From the NCBI GenBank assembly GCA_021234155.1, contig JAJEKV010000003.1, positions 21,312,386 to 21,376,385 of the forward strand: a stretch of DNA of 64,000 bases. The letters are read 5' to 3'. The notes under the pieces are model-generated. The model had not been told where the DNA came from, ran no database searches, and saw only the letters and a list, made by a program, of their open reading frames with translations. The position numbers were made by a program, and so were the translations under genes. The stretch is from Isoetes taiwanensis (Eukaryota; Streptophyta; Lycopodiopsida; Isoetales; Isoetaceae). Shown piece after piece: positions 36,663-47,862 of this stretch; position 1 is the first letter of the stretch, and every line of letters begins with the position of its first letter.

Positions 36663-38096
36663 CAATGGAGATGGCAAAAGCAACTCATAGTCCTTCCAAG
36701 CGCTCCTCTGGTAATTCTAATGGGGTACAGGGCACTGGTGGAAGGGAATATTCTCTAGATTATCCAAAGATAAGTGTTTGAGATGCCCACAAATTGGCTC
36801 GTGAAGGCGCACTTTCTTCGCCTAAGGGTTTGGTATCATCAGTAGCAGTTGGATCTGAGGAGCAGGAGAGGCAGGCTTCTATGCATCTTAATCCACTGGC
36901 ATTGCCTCATGCTCCTGTTTCTCTCAGTGGCATATGTGTACCTAACTCAATTGAGGCAGCAGCTTCAACTGTCTCCTCTTCTCAGCTTGTTGTTTCAGCT
37001 TCTGACCCTATGTCTCATGATACTAGAGGTAGTGTTGGACAGGTGACTCTGGAAAGCTCTTTTGAAAAGTTGGTACTTCCAAACGCACCTCCAACACATG
37101 TTGGAAGTTCTTCATAACAAATGAGATTAGTATCTCCTGCTCAGAAAGATGTGACATAGGCTGCACCCCCAACACATGTTGGGAGTCTTATATCCCTTGT
37201 CGACAAACAAAACATCCGACGTATGTTGGAGGTTCCCAAGGTAGGAGGAGTTTCCCCCCCTTCCCTCGAGCAAGCCTGGGATACCTTTTTCCTCAACCAC
37301 GCCGCATATCTCAACCTCTACACCTTGGAGGTCTTTTGACACTGTGGCAAGGGTTATAGGTGTTGATTTTTATGAGTGGCTATGCAAAGGTGTGTCATCT
37401 CCATCCACCTCACTTCGTGTCTCAGAGGTCGTTGCCCCCTATAGTGGACAATAATAAGAAAGAAGTTGCATCCTATCTTCAGCAGTTGCAGGCCAACCAG
37501 GACTTCATGGATATCCTGTTACTACGAGCTGAAATTTTTTCTGAGGTTCAGGAATGCAGGTCAACCTTCGAGCACTTTGGGGCCCCCGTGGTGCAGATCA
37601 GTCGTAAGCTCAGCGTCGTCATGTGGAGACATTAGTTGCATGCTCTGTTGTGTGTTACTTCACTGGCCCCTTCTTAGATCTGAAGCGTGTGGGATCTTGA
37701 TTATCTAGGCATCTACACAAATTAAGACTTCCTGCATATTAATCTATCAAGCTCGTGGGCAAAGATCAACGTTGCTTTCTCTTGATGTTTGAGTCTCCTG
37801 AGCCGGTGGCTCAATTCATAGAATGAGATGTTGATCCTCTGTGAAAATATTTTTTTGTTGTATCAACAGTATGTTCCTGGCTCTTTTCCAGGTAAGCCAG
37901 ATGCCTTACGTGCCCCATTCTGGATTGCTATTGAAGACTTTCTTCCAGAGTTTCAAGATTTTGAGTTTATTTCTTCTATTGTTAATGAGATTGGGCTTCA
38001 CTTGCAACATGCTATAACCAATGGCATTACTAAGATTTATGTAGCACGACCCAATCATCGCGATCTCCCTCAGACAATTGTTGTTCAGAGTGGGCC
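36663..38096 (+). pseudogene. L1 ORF1-like protein, N-terminal part
   Basis: Starts MEMAKATHSPSKRSSGNSNG. A TGA near 36780 and later stops break it. A low-complexity Ser/Pro segment is followed by a DUF4283-like region (about 37870-38060: FPGKPDALRAPFWIAIEDFL, FISSIVNEIGLHL), a fold usual in plant L1 ORF1. The LTR element interrupts it at 38097. The probable C-terminal part resumes at 51852. Confidence 0.55.
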
Positions 38097-39351
38097 TAAT
38101 ACGATTCAATGATTACGGGAAGCTAAAGAAACACTCAACAACATCACAAGTGAAGAACACGATCCAAGTATATTATATATCTCAGATAAACAGATTGGAT
38201 TACACGGTTAACCACCCAACTGGCTCCACAGGGTTATGGCAATGCAATTGGCTTAACATATACATCTCTGGCTACTCCGCGTAGCTCTTGAGCAAAAACT
38301 AACATCCCACTTATTCACTATGAAGGATCCTCTTTTAAATTACATATATGCCCTTCCCAAGGAGAATCGCCTCAGCACGAATTAGGTTCAAAGGGTTGGA
38401 TCAAGGCCTACTTTTCCTTCAGCTCATGACCACCCAATTTAAAACAGTTACAGGCTCAGAAATGCTATAAAGCAAACGAAATTGGGGCTGGGCTTAATAT
38501 CTGACTTCCACAAAAGAATCATCAGCCGATGTTGGCAGAGGAGCTTCCATGCAATCTTTTAAACTTGATCAGATTTTTACAGAGAAGGTCGGAATTGGAG
38601 TGGCGATGAGGAACAAGAATGCTGAAGCCGGATTTAGCAATAGAGATCTTCTATGGTGCTTATGGATCCGCCCAGTAATCAATCCACTGCCCAGCTTTGA
38701 TTTCCTGAAGCCAGTGTTTGCCCACAATTCCCTATTCCCTGTCCAAAAACCACTGTTCACGGTCCAAATAACATTGTTCCATGCCCGGGGGATTCACCTT
38801 TGATCAGCATATAACCCATGAGAGTTCAACGCAGGGGTGTTTTTTGGACCATTTGCTACGTATACTTAGGGTTAGGTACCAATTTGAAGCAATATCTATA
38901 CACAGAGGGCTTAATTGCCTTTTAAAATTGTGTATGCAAGGGGGGTTTTTTGCTACCCTCCAAATGCAGATGCCAAATCCCCCATATGTATAAGTGCACT
39001 CCCGGGGTTCCATGTCGCCCATCTGTGTTCTGTTAACAGGTCGATGCTTCCTCCTAAATATTTTCGTGGCCTTCTCAAATATATTCCATTGTCCCTTTTT
39101 CCATACAAATAAGGTATTGCCTTAAAATAGAACCTTGGCCCTTTTATCCAAAAATAATCGATGCCTCTTTGAATCTCCTCGACCCATCTTTGTATAACAA
39201 CCACCTTTAATAAGAGTAAAGGTTCCTAGGTATAGACGTATCCCCTTTCAATGGTTACCCCTTTATTGTTCGGCAAACTTGGGAGTAACACATTAACATG
39301 TAATGTTTGCCATATTTTTGCCATGCCTCATAACCCAGTCGCCGTGGACCA
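38097..39351 (-). repeat. LTR, left copy (3' LTR of minus-strand element)
   Basis: Matches 50844-51846 apart from about 250 bp of extra sequence (around 38760-39000). Its boundaries in minus orientation are TGGTCC..GTATTA (the right copy has GTATCA). A polypurine tract is adjacent (39352-39359). Confidence 0.85.
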
Positions 39352-39359
39352 CTCCCCCT
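39352..39359 (-). promoter_or_regulatory. Polypurine tract
   Basis: AGGGGGAG on the minus strand, directly before the 3' LTR. Confidence 0.6.
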
Positions 39360-40152
39360 GTGTTTTACTCTGTATCAATCCATCCCTTCTCAAAAAGATC
39401 GTCCGCAATCGTCCAAGTACGCTCCAATTTGGTCCATCCCTTCTCAAAATGGGTATTCCACGATCCACAATCTGCGAACTCAAGAAACATTTATATACGT
39501 TATTGTACTTCCACAGTACCATATATCTTTGGAACCTCTGCGTCCTCTGCAAAACAATTGTATCTCCGCGATACGGATGCAATTTTTGTCAGGCCCTATT
39601 GTGTTGCAACCACTATTACCGCTCTTCAAAAATGTACATCATGCACTCTTGTTCAAGCCTATTGCGTTGCGCACAATTGCTGATCTATCAAGAGGCATTC
39701 ATTAGTGCACCATGTTCAGGCCTATTACGTTACAATCGTAATTACCAATCTACTATGGGTACACACAAGAAATAAAATCTTACTCTTTATTTCGCATAAA
39801 GAAAATCAACTTACGAACTTTACCCATAAGCCCATACTATATGAAGCAATTTGAGATTCCGCATCCAAATTTCACATTCATTTATTCGATAGCTTATTGT
39901 AGAGTCCTCCCCAATGCTTAACACTAGGCAAACCTGCAAATAAGGTCAAGTATTAATATAAATGATTTCCAAAGTCAAATATTCATATAGATGACCCCCA
40001 TGGCCAATCGGCCTCTCAGATCACCACGACCTGACTCCACAATTTCAAGCGAGATGCTTTTGCAGTTCTCCATACTCAGGCTTAAAGGTTGGAAGTTACA
40101 TAAGCTCAGATGACCAAGATAGACTTCTGGAAATGGCAAGAGGTTATGGCGG
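39360..40152 (-). other. Internal LTR-element remnant, no coding domain
   Basis: A CCATCCCTTCTCAAAA block is repeated at about 39380 and 39437. No retroviral-type protein motif is readable in any frame. Confidence 0.4.
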
Positions 40153-40843
40153 CATTAGGGTGGATTTGGGGTCTCAAAATGGCTCATATCTTGGGTTAAA
40201 GATTTCCACGTCAGATTCGCCACGACCAATCAGGTTTGCGCGTCTTTTATGAAAGTCTGTATTAGTTGGCAAGTAGAAGAATGAGTAGGCTTACTTGGCA
40301 TCCACATGGCATATTTTCATAGGGGATGCCTACGCTTTTGTTGCAACCATATTAATGGCCCGTATTTTTCGGGAATCACTTCGGCGCCCAAAATAATGGT
40401 GACTTCGACCGCCTACTGTCAGCATCACCAACTCCCTTGTCAAATTTTGGCGCCAAACTTCTGTACTGTCACTCCGGCGCCTCTACGTGCATCCTCTCCG
40501 CCTTCACTCCTCATCTGCAATCCATGTCTCCTATAATTTCTGTGTTCTTACCTCATTTACAGAACTCCCAAGATGAACAAGTGGGAGGTTTTGTCTTAAT
40601 AGGTTCGTGGGTGAGTATGCTGCCATCAACGAGGGGCAAGCATAGAGTTTAGCGACAAAAACGATCAGACGTGCGGACACATTGGATAGGTAGGATAAAA
40701 GAGTTCAAGTTGAATTCTAGCCGCCGAAAAGTGGAAAGTATAACAATATGACATGCATATACCCCTTCTTATATGGCCAAAGAGCTAATCTCCATCAAAA
40801 ACAGCTTCCCAAAATTGCCCTCAAATGGTAACCACCTTAATCA

Positions 40844-40910
40844 GATCACACGATGCGAAGCTGCCTGTCAGCTATTTAAGTGCATAGAAACAGTTTCGCG
40901 TCATGTGATC
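40844..40910. repeat. Inverted pair of GATCACACGATGCGAAGC motifs
   Basis: GATCACACGATGCGAAGCT at 40844-40862; an inverted diverged copy lies at 40893-40910. See also 41533-41624. Candidate transposase-binding sites. Confidence 0.6.
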
Positions 40911-41153
40911 TCCTTATCTTTTCATTTCTTTCGTTGACACGGAAAGCATTAGTAGTGTCCTTGTCATGTATCACATAGACATCAGAATTGTCATTTTCCA
41001 AGGTATGGATGACTTGACCTTGCGGGGTATAGGCATCTGGTTTTACGGACATGATTACAACGTAAAGGTCAGGAAATCGAGCTTGAGGCCAATTGAATTG
41101 CCCCCTTTAAGTGAACTTTGTAAGCCACATACTAATGAGACAATGTAATTGCA

Positions 41154-41570
41154 ATGAAGAAATGCCTGGCTGATGAGATGCAAGTGGGAATGTCTGAAAA
41201 CGGAGGCGTGAGGATGAGTTTCAAAATCTTCACACCGTTTGAGGTATTTGCTAACATATTCCAGATGGCGCAGGAAGTTCGAAAAGCTCCGAAGACATAT
41301 ACGTGCTTTCTCCCCCTTGCCGATTTTGTGGATGGCTTATTTTTGGTTCCGACCTGGGATGTTCGATTCCACGAATCATCCGGTCAACTAACAGAGTGCC
41401 ACATAGTTAAGTCCTCCTTTAAGTTCAGATACTTTCTTCCGGCAACAATGAGTCGTCGTATTTTGTTTTTCAATGTAACAATTTTCACAACTTTAATGAA
41501 AAGTAACCTTTTTTTATTATTATCTTGTAAAGCATCACACGACGTGAAGCCACATAAATGCAAGCAATAG
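41154..41570 (+). CDS. Doubtful 138-aa ORF in the TIR element
   Basis: Begins MKKCLADEMQVGMSENGGVR. It is antisense to the region just past the transposase end and overlaps repeat motifs at its 3' end. No family or splice structure; it may be a second small gene of the transposon or chance. Confidence 0.2.
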   Translation: MKKCLADEMQVGMSENGGVRMSFKIFTPFEVFANIFQMAQEVRKAPKTYTCFLPLADFVDGLFLVPTWDVRFHESSGQLTECHIVKSSFKFRYFLPATMSRRILFFNVTIFTTLMKSNLFLLLSCKASHDVKPHKCKQ

Positions 41571-41624
41571 GGAACTTCACTGTTCACGTCGTATGATCCA
41601 AATAAGATCACACGATGCGAAGCT
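41533..41624. repeat. Three further motif copies
   Basis: 41533-41551 (direct), 41580-41598 (inverted) and 41606-41624 (direct, identical over 19 bases to 40844-40862). The first two can form a hairpin. Confidence 0.65.
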
Positions 41625-41682
41625 ACAGTTGTGCAAACGAGGTTGGAGGCAAGTACTCCGCGTTGTGTGAACATACTACACA

Positions 41683-44439
41683 TTACAAGTATACTTTACC
41701 GATTCTTTGTCTCTTAGATCTCCACTGTTGCAATGCAAGTGGGGCCCTAGAATATTGCCAAGCAAGTTTCCGTTTTCTCTTCAGCATTATACCAATGGTG
41801 TTTACGACTTCTGGGTTGCTCCTTAAAGCAACCTTTTTGTCGTATTTAGCCATCGCCCTTCTATAAAACCACTCTGTCATCTGTCTTAGAGGGTTGGTTC
41901 CCACATTTCCACCCCCTCTTTGAGTGTTATGATGAAAGGCTATTTTAGCTTGTTTATGCGACTTCTCCATGCCTTGTGCACTCCACACTGCTAGGCTTCC
42001 ATACTTCCTAAAAAACTAAGGTGCATGAGCCCAAAAGATGTGCAAGTAGTGCGTGACTTCACTCTCTCCCCATGCGTCTATGTAAGCCCTAATAAATTTG
42101 TTAATCGCTTGCACGAACATTTCTGCATCTTCTCTTGTGAGGTCCATTCTCTGAATGTATGGGAACAATTCAGACAATGCATCCCATGCTTTTTTTTTTC
42201 CTCAATGTCGAACGAAGGCCATCTGTGCAGTCCTGCTCCGCATCAACCAGCAATTTTCCAAATTCATAGACCTTTTCTCCCATCTGGTTTCTGTTCAGAG
42301 CCTCTCTATGATTCTTTATGAAGCGTCGAGCTTTCACCCCTCCAATTGACACCTTACAAGGCACACTTGTTCTTCCTGCCCGTTTCTCATCGAGCTCTAA
42401 TGTTACATTGCCACCATGTAAACCTGCTTTTGATAGAACATGTTCAACTCTACGAATTCCTTCCTCTCTTCTCTTCTTGTCTGAAATGTTCCACACGAAT
42501 CTGCAGCTCAAAAATATCATCTTGTCGATGATTCTCACAAAGCCGTGCAAAGTGCAGATATGAACCCTCTCTAATGGAATGGGGAAAATGGCATGGAACT
42601 TGGGATCTTTTTCTCCTCTATTAGGAGCATTTGCTTGGTTAAGGGACAAGGTTGAAACAGTCTTCCCAGTACTTGACTTCCTTGCATGATTGCAGTACAG
42701 ACAACTTTTGCATGTTCCTTGTCCTCCTCTACTTATGTTGTACATTACTTTCTCAATTTTTAAATCAGACGCCAAGTAATTGTAAGATCCATAGTAATCT
42801 ACTTGCAATTTTTCCCCTCTCTCGAATCTAGATATTAGACTCGGGATGTCAGTTTGATTGAACACCCATTTCAATACCTCGTGGGTTTCTTTCTGAACTT
42901 TAAAGAGACCTAACCACCAGGTGTCATCTTCAGATTGACATGAGAACCATTTTTCGGCACGCTTCTTCTCCTCGTCTGTCACCTCTACATCTTTTTTATT
43001 ATTCTTGTTGCTCTTTGATTTAGCATGTGCAATTGCATTCTCAATTGCTCTATTCATGATGACAACGGATACCCGCTCATACTTCTCAAACTTAGTCAGT
43101 TCCATTTCATCCAATTTTATGCAAACTTCAATCTCACCATTAGTTTCTGCAACTGTTAAGTCATAATATTTGACAAGGAATTGTAAGAGACTAACCAGGC
43201 CAACCCAAAGATGATTGCGTTCATTCATTCCAACTATATCACAACAATCCTTGCCATTCTTATCTTTTATGGCTATGGCAGGACCAGCACATTCAACGTG
43301 GTGCATCTCTCCTAATATGGCATACACCATCTTTGTCCTAGTAACCCTTGTATTCTCAACATTTTGTGGACGTTGAGCGAATACTTTTTTTGTGCCCATT
43401 CTTTTCAACGCTTCGTGGAATGGCTTGAATAGAGAATGGTAACCAAGCCTACTGATGCCTACATCGTCACAAACAGTCTGTACATCTGTCGCCTCTAGTT
43501 TCTTGTAGATCTCTCCTAGTACCATTTCCAATACCATCTTCTTGAGAGAAGAGTTGTAGGGCTGACAAATCATGTCCACTATCTCCCTGTTTGTCGCTAG
43601 GTTCTTCACTACGTAACCAAGATTGCTTCTAGTTTTCCCAGATCTTGATTGGCCTTTGCTAGTTTTGTAAACAGACCTTGTGGCCGTGACCCTGCGTCTG
43701 AATGCACCTGATCCAAACTTCAGTTCCTCTATCGGCCGAAAGTGCTTCTTCCTTTCTCGCAAGCCAAGGGGTGTTTTCTTCAAATTCTTTAACCTACATT
43801 GAAGCCCAAAGTTTGCTCTTTCGAGCTCTTGGATCTTTTCTTGCAGCTGCCCTATCACCAATTTGGACTTGTCCACTTCGTATCTCAAAGAGGTTTTCCT
43901 CCCGAAGCCGTCATTCTTTTCCTTCATTACAGTGGAGTAATGAAGCGAGAGAAAAAAGAGCTGTTGGTTTAAGTTATAATTCTCTTGTGATAATCGGAAG
44001 CAACTCATCTCAAGGAACTGTATTCGATTCCGAATGCTTTCATCCTCTCTCAATCTCTCACAATATCCAAGAGGCCAGAGTTATCGTCACCACAAAATCG
44101 GACTAAACTTGAAACGTCCCGAAATGACGGTTTCTTGCCACTCAACGGATCCAATGGATATAAACTGCCATCCGCCCAGATGTCAACACTTTTTGAGCCT
44201 GCAAGACACAACACGTCGAGGTCTAAGTTCTTATTTTTTAGACCTTGTTTTTTGCGATTGAAGACTGGAGCATATTCGTGAGTCAGTTGGATCCTTATCC
44301 ACACATCATTTGGAGCTTCCATACTGCGTGGATCGCACGGCGCGAAATTAAGGTGTACAATTTGTATGCCCCAGCCCAATTCGCTTCGTGTGAGCTGAAC
44401 ATCCGTACTAGCCTTGTTTTTGAAATTTGCAACGTGCAT
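41683..44439 (-). pseudogene. Large transposase-like protein of the TIR element
   Basis: Reads from 44439 (MHVANFKNKASTDVQLTRSE) in one frame, shifts near 44050 into a 627-codon frame, then shifts in an A-run at about 42190 into a frame ending at 41683; a TAG interrupts near 41995. The order is: coiled coil rich in Gln/Glu, basic region, VCIKLDEMELT (candidate acidic residue), zinc-type CKSCLYCNHARK, VHICTLHGFVRIIDKM, LDEKRAGRTSVPCKVSIGG, YLHIFWAHAP, YGSLAVWSAQGMEKSHKQAK (candidate catalytic Glu) and PLRQMTEWFYRR. The layout recalls RNase H-fold transposases with a late Glu, but I cannot name the family. The A-run shift could be replication slippage or decay. Confidence 0.6.
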
Positions 44440-44998
44440 ACGGAAATCGAAAAGTCCATTCTCCTACAATCCATGCTTTTATACATTAACCAAATTGAAA
44501 TTTCGAATTGTAGGGGGCGGGAAGCCTGTATTGGGATGAAGTAAAGATCCCGGTTTACGAACTTTTAAGGCGCAGTCGCAGCGCCTCGAAATAAAAGTCT
44601 GATACAAAGCTTCAACCTATACATTCAAATTTTGAAATGTAGAAGGCAGGAAGCTTGTATGGGCATGGCCTCTAAATGAAAATAGCGCAAGACAAGAATC
44701 GGTGACGCGCACGCTTGGTATCTGACAAACCAAGAGACATCGTCATGTGTTGCCGGTATCCTATAATGCAAGTGGCTTTTTAGAAGCGCCACGCGTTGCA
44801 TCAGTCTGTCTGACAACCAACAGAATTAAATATATATGACACCATGAATGTGCGATCCCCCTTATTCTGGGAGAATATTCCAAGTAAATATGTAATTATG
44901 AGAGTTTGGTATCCTAGGTGGCATGGGGAAAAGGAGCGGAAATATGACGTGGAATGGCTGATAGGAGGCTGTTTTGAGACCCCAAATCCGCCCTAATG

Positions 44999-45228
44999 GT
45001 AGTTCGGCTATTATGACAAGGCAGAGCTCAACGTTGTGTAGCAGGTGTTACTTGTCTCCAAGACAAGCTTTTTCCACGACAACAATCCAGCAGACGCCCT
45101 TATTATTCTATAATCCCCAAAGGATCATAGAAGTTTCCCCAATAATCCGAACTCGTTCACAACAAGTCGGTCCCATATACTTCGAGCATTCTCCACGAAA
45201 GCACCGAGTTTTTCTTCTCTCTTTTTTT
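44999..45228 (-). other. LTR-element internal remnant
   Basis: No gene. Ends in an A-tract (minus strand) where capture element A is inserted. Confidence 0.4.
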
Positions 45229-47850
45229 GGGTTGCCCCTAGGGGGGCAAACCCTCGTTTATGTGGGTATGTGGGCATATTCAAGTATATGCTGGCATATA
45301 CCTAGCATATGCTGATGACTACTAAAAACTGGCTGCTGCCTGTAAATGGTCGGTCATCCAGCCCCATTATCAGCCTGCTACACAAACGCTATCCGCCGGA
45401 CTTGGCTATGGCTTCTGCACCTCGGATTCTGCCCTCCCCGCGCCTTCCGTCAGGGTTCTGGCGAGTTGAGCACATGTTTATCCCTTCCTTATACCCTCTA
45501 GGGCATAATCTCATCTCCCTTAATCTCAGCTATGCAACTCTTGACGATTTGGGAGATTTTTGCCCTTCTTTCTTTACCGCTCAGCTCATCCAAACAGGTG
45601 AACTATAATGCTACCCAGCTATGGACGCCGGAAAGCTCCCTTTTATTCATCCAGGTATGGATTCTTTCGCTTTCTTGATATGTTTTATCTGTCTATGAAC
45701 CCTAAAGTCTATAATCTATGGAGCAGATTACCAGATTTGCATGTGGAGGTATCAGTTTAGGGTTTGCACGGGCTACTTATAAACGTATCATGGATATTGA
45801 AATGTCATTTCTGGGAATAATGTACCTTTTTACTGAAGAGTTGGGAAAAAAGTGTTGATTGTCACAGTCCAGGGCAGGGTTTGATGCCAGCAAGTTTCAA
45901 GATTCGAACGCTGCCACTTGAGGGAGATAGCATAGAAGATGTTTTAGATGCAGATTTTGGTGAGGCAGCAATTGGGAGAGTGGCGCCTGTAGACTCTGGT
46001 AAGGATGAGTTACACTCAATTTGATATGAAGCTTTTCCTGTATTTACATTCAAATGGTTGTGATCTCTAGGGCTTTGGTGGATTATCCTTTTAAGGGCTT
46101 ATGGCAAGTGCACTGGTGATTTGCCCTTACAAGAAAGGGTGGATGTTCAGACAGGAATAAAATTAATATTGAAATTATGTTTGAGTGATGGGTTTGACAT
46201 GTTCCCAACCTTGCTTGTCACCGATGGTTCATGTATGATCGATCGTCGCATGGGTATTCATGGTCATCCACTGGAGATCCAGGTAGGACATCTATTTATT
46301 TCTCTTTTCTTAATAATGAAATAACATTGGTTAATACAAGTTCAAAGTTTGGCACATAAAAAGAGAAGCGCATTTACATGGAAATTATATCTAAGTAGAG
46401 GGGTCAGATATCCGATTGATTAAATTTGTTATTGCGAGGCACTTTTTTACTCTGCTCTTGATTGTGCAAAGGAATTGTTAACTTTGGGGATGGTGTCGAC
46501 GACCTAATGAAATTTGTGAATTCTAGGCTTTATGCACTATCCTTCCACATTAGAGAATAAGTGGGTAGATCTTTCAAGATTGAATGAAATATATAGGTAC
46601 AAAAGCGGAAGAATATTCACATGACGCAGGTGAATAAGTTTAACATATACCCCGATCGAGGATACCCTCTTGGCTTGTTGATTGGATGCCTCAACATGGT
46701 AGATACTTTATTGGCAACTTACAACCAGCTCATATGGATTTTCGATTTTTTCACTTGGAAATCTATGGTCTATAGTTACATCTTTGACTACTCGTAAAAC
46801 AGTGAAGCTATATTAGCTCTCATTGAGTCCCGATGGGATGATTTAATTGCAAGCATGTCACTCAAGATTTGTTATCCAGCCCTTGAGCGAGAAGAGTGGC
46901 GCATCATCACGAGGAAGTGATCCAAAGAACACGTGAGCAACTTTATCTTGTTACACATTGCTTCACACGGGAACAGCTTCTTTAACTTTGTTATGTGATT
47001 TTCAGGCCTTGGTCTTATCACAATGGAGGTTCCCGGCCTACCCTTATCTGGCGGGTAATTTTGCCTCTTGCATCTAAAGGTTCAACTTATGGTATGTATC
47101 GGTGGTAAACTAAAATGTGCAATTTTTGGTGCGGTTTATAGCGGCTTGTATTAAAATGGGAAGGTCTCGATTTGGTACGCAAGGGCAAAGTGAGCATCTT
47201 AGAATCAAAATTTGAAGGACCGATGGCCTGAGTATTATGACACTTAGAAGGCAAGATTTATAGGAAAACAAGCAAAGTTATACCAGACATGGTCAATTGC
47301 TGGGTATCTTGTTGCAAAGCAACTACTAAGAAACCCAGAAGCTATAAATTTTTTTACATGTGAAGACAATTCTAACCTCTTGGAGGGCCTCTTCTGCAAT
47401 CTTGAAGAAAGCCCTCGAAGAAATAGAAGAAAGGGCGCAACCATACAAGTGTAAATTGAGATTTATACCACTAATTAGAGCAGGCACATTGTAATCACCA
47501 TCCCTGATTCGTTGTATAGTGTTCCACCATATGGAAGTTGTATATATATGTTCATTGATCGATGGTTACTCTTGAACCACAAGTTGTTCACTATTCCAAC
47601 AGCTACATGCCAAATCTTTTGAATGCTTTGGTGTTTAAGGCGTTGTAATGAAGCTTTGTAAGTCAAATTCATACGCATGTCGAAAATTGCAATTTGTCGA
47701 TTTCAGAAAAAATATTGATGGTACGACTCAATAGAATCATGCCATTATCTTAACCTATGTAAATATTGTAGAATAATGCTTTTGGCATATTATTTAAAGA
47801 TTCCTCTCTATAATTGTGACACGTCAGCTATTTTCGTGCGCAACACTTCT
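45229..47850 (-). mobile_element. Gene-capturing element, copy A
   Basis: The right end in its own orientation is the hairpin GGGTTGCCCC..GGGGCAAACCC (45229-45253), followed by an imperfect palindrome (45273-45312) and a CTGTAAATGGTCGGTC block shared with C and B. The start is a diverged AAGTGTTGCGCACG (47835-47850). It carries a large piece of a neutral invertase gene on the opposite strand. Confidence 0.65.
45857..47454 (+). pseudogene. Alkaline/neutral invertase gene fragment (captured)
   Basis: Exons of a GH100 invertase with introns kept. About 45857-45998 reads [20 protein letters not shown] and [17 protein letters not shown], donor GTAAGG. 46071-46282 reads [20 protein letters not shown], then [20 protein letters not shown]. 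Later pieces give [66 protein letters not shown] and [20 protein letters not shown], ending about 47454. Stops and frameshifts are present in the second half; the 5' third is missing. Retained introns show capture at DNA level. Confidence 0.85.
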
Positions 47851-47862
47851 ACAGAATTTTTT

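Larger units (their letters stand above)
40153..44998 (-). mobile_element. 4.85-kb TIR DNA transposon, unclassified
   Basis: 27-bp terminal inverted repeats at 40153-40179 and 44972-44998 differ at one base (CATTAGGGYGGATTTGG core). No matching target duplication is seen beyond the ends, and the superfamily is not clear. It carries one long transposase-like gene on the minus strand and clustered short repeats near the left end. Confidence 0.8.

Noticed and set aside
41154-41570. Confident second gene of the TIR element
   Set aside because: Overlaps repeat motifs, has no family, and could be chance; listed at low confidence only.
42318-44106. Plus-strand ORFs over the transposase
   Set aside because: Antisense shadows of the minus-strand transposase frame.
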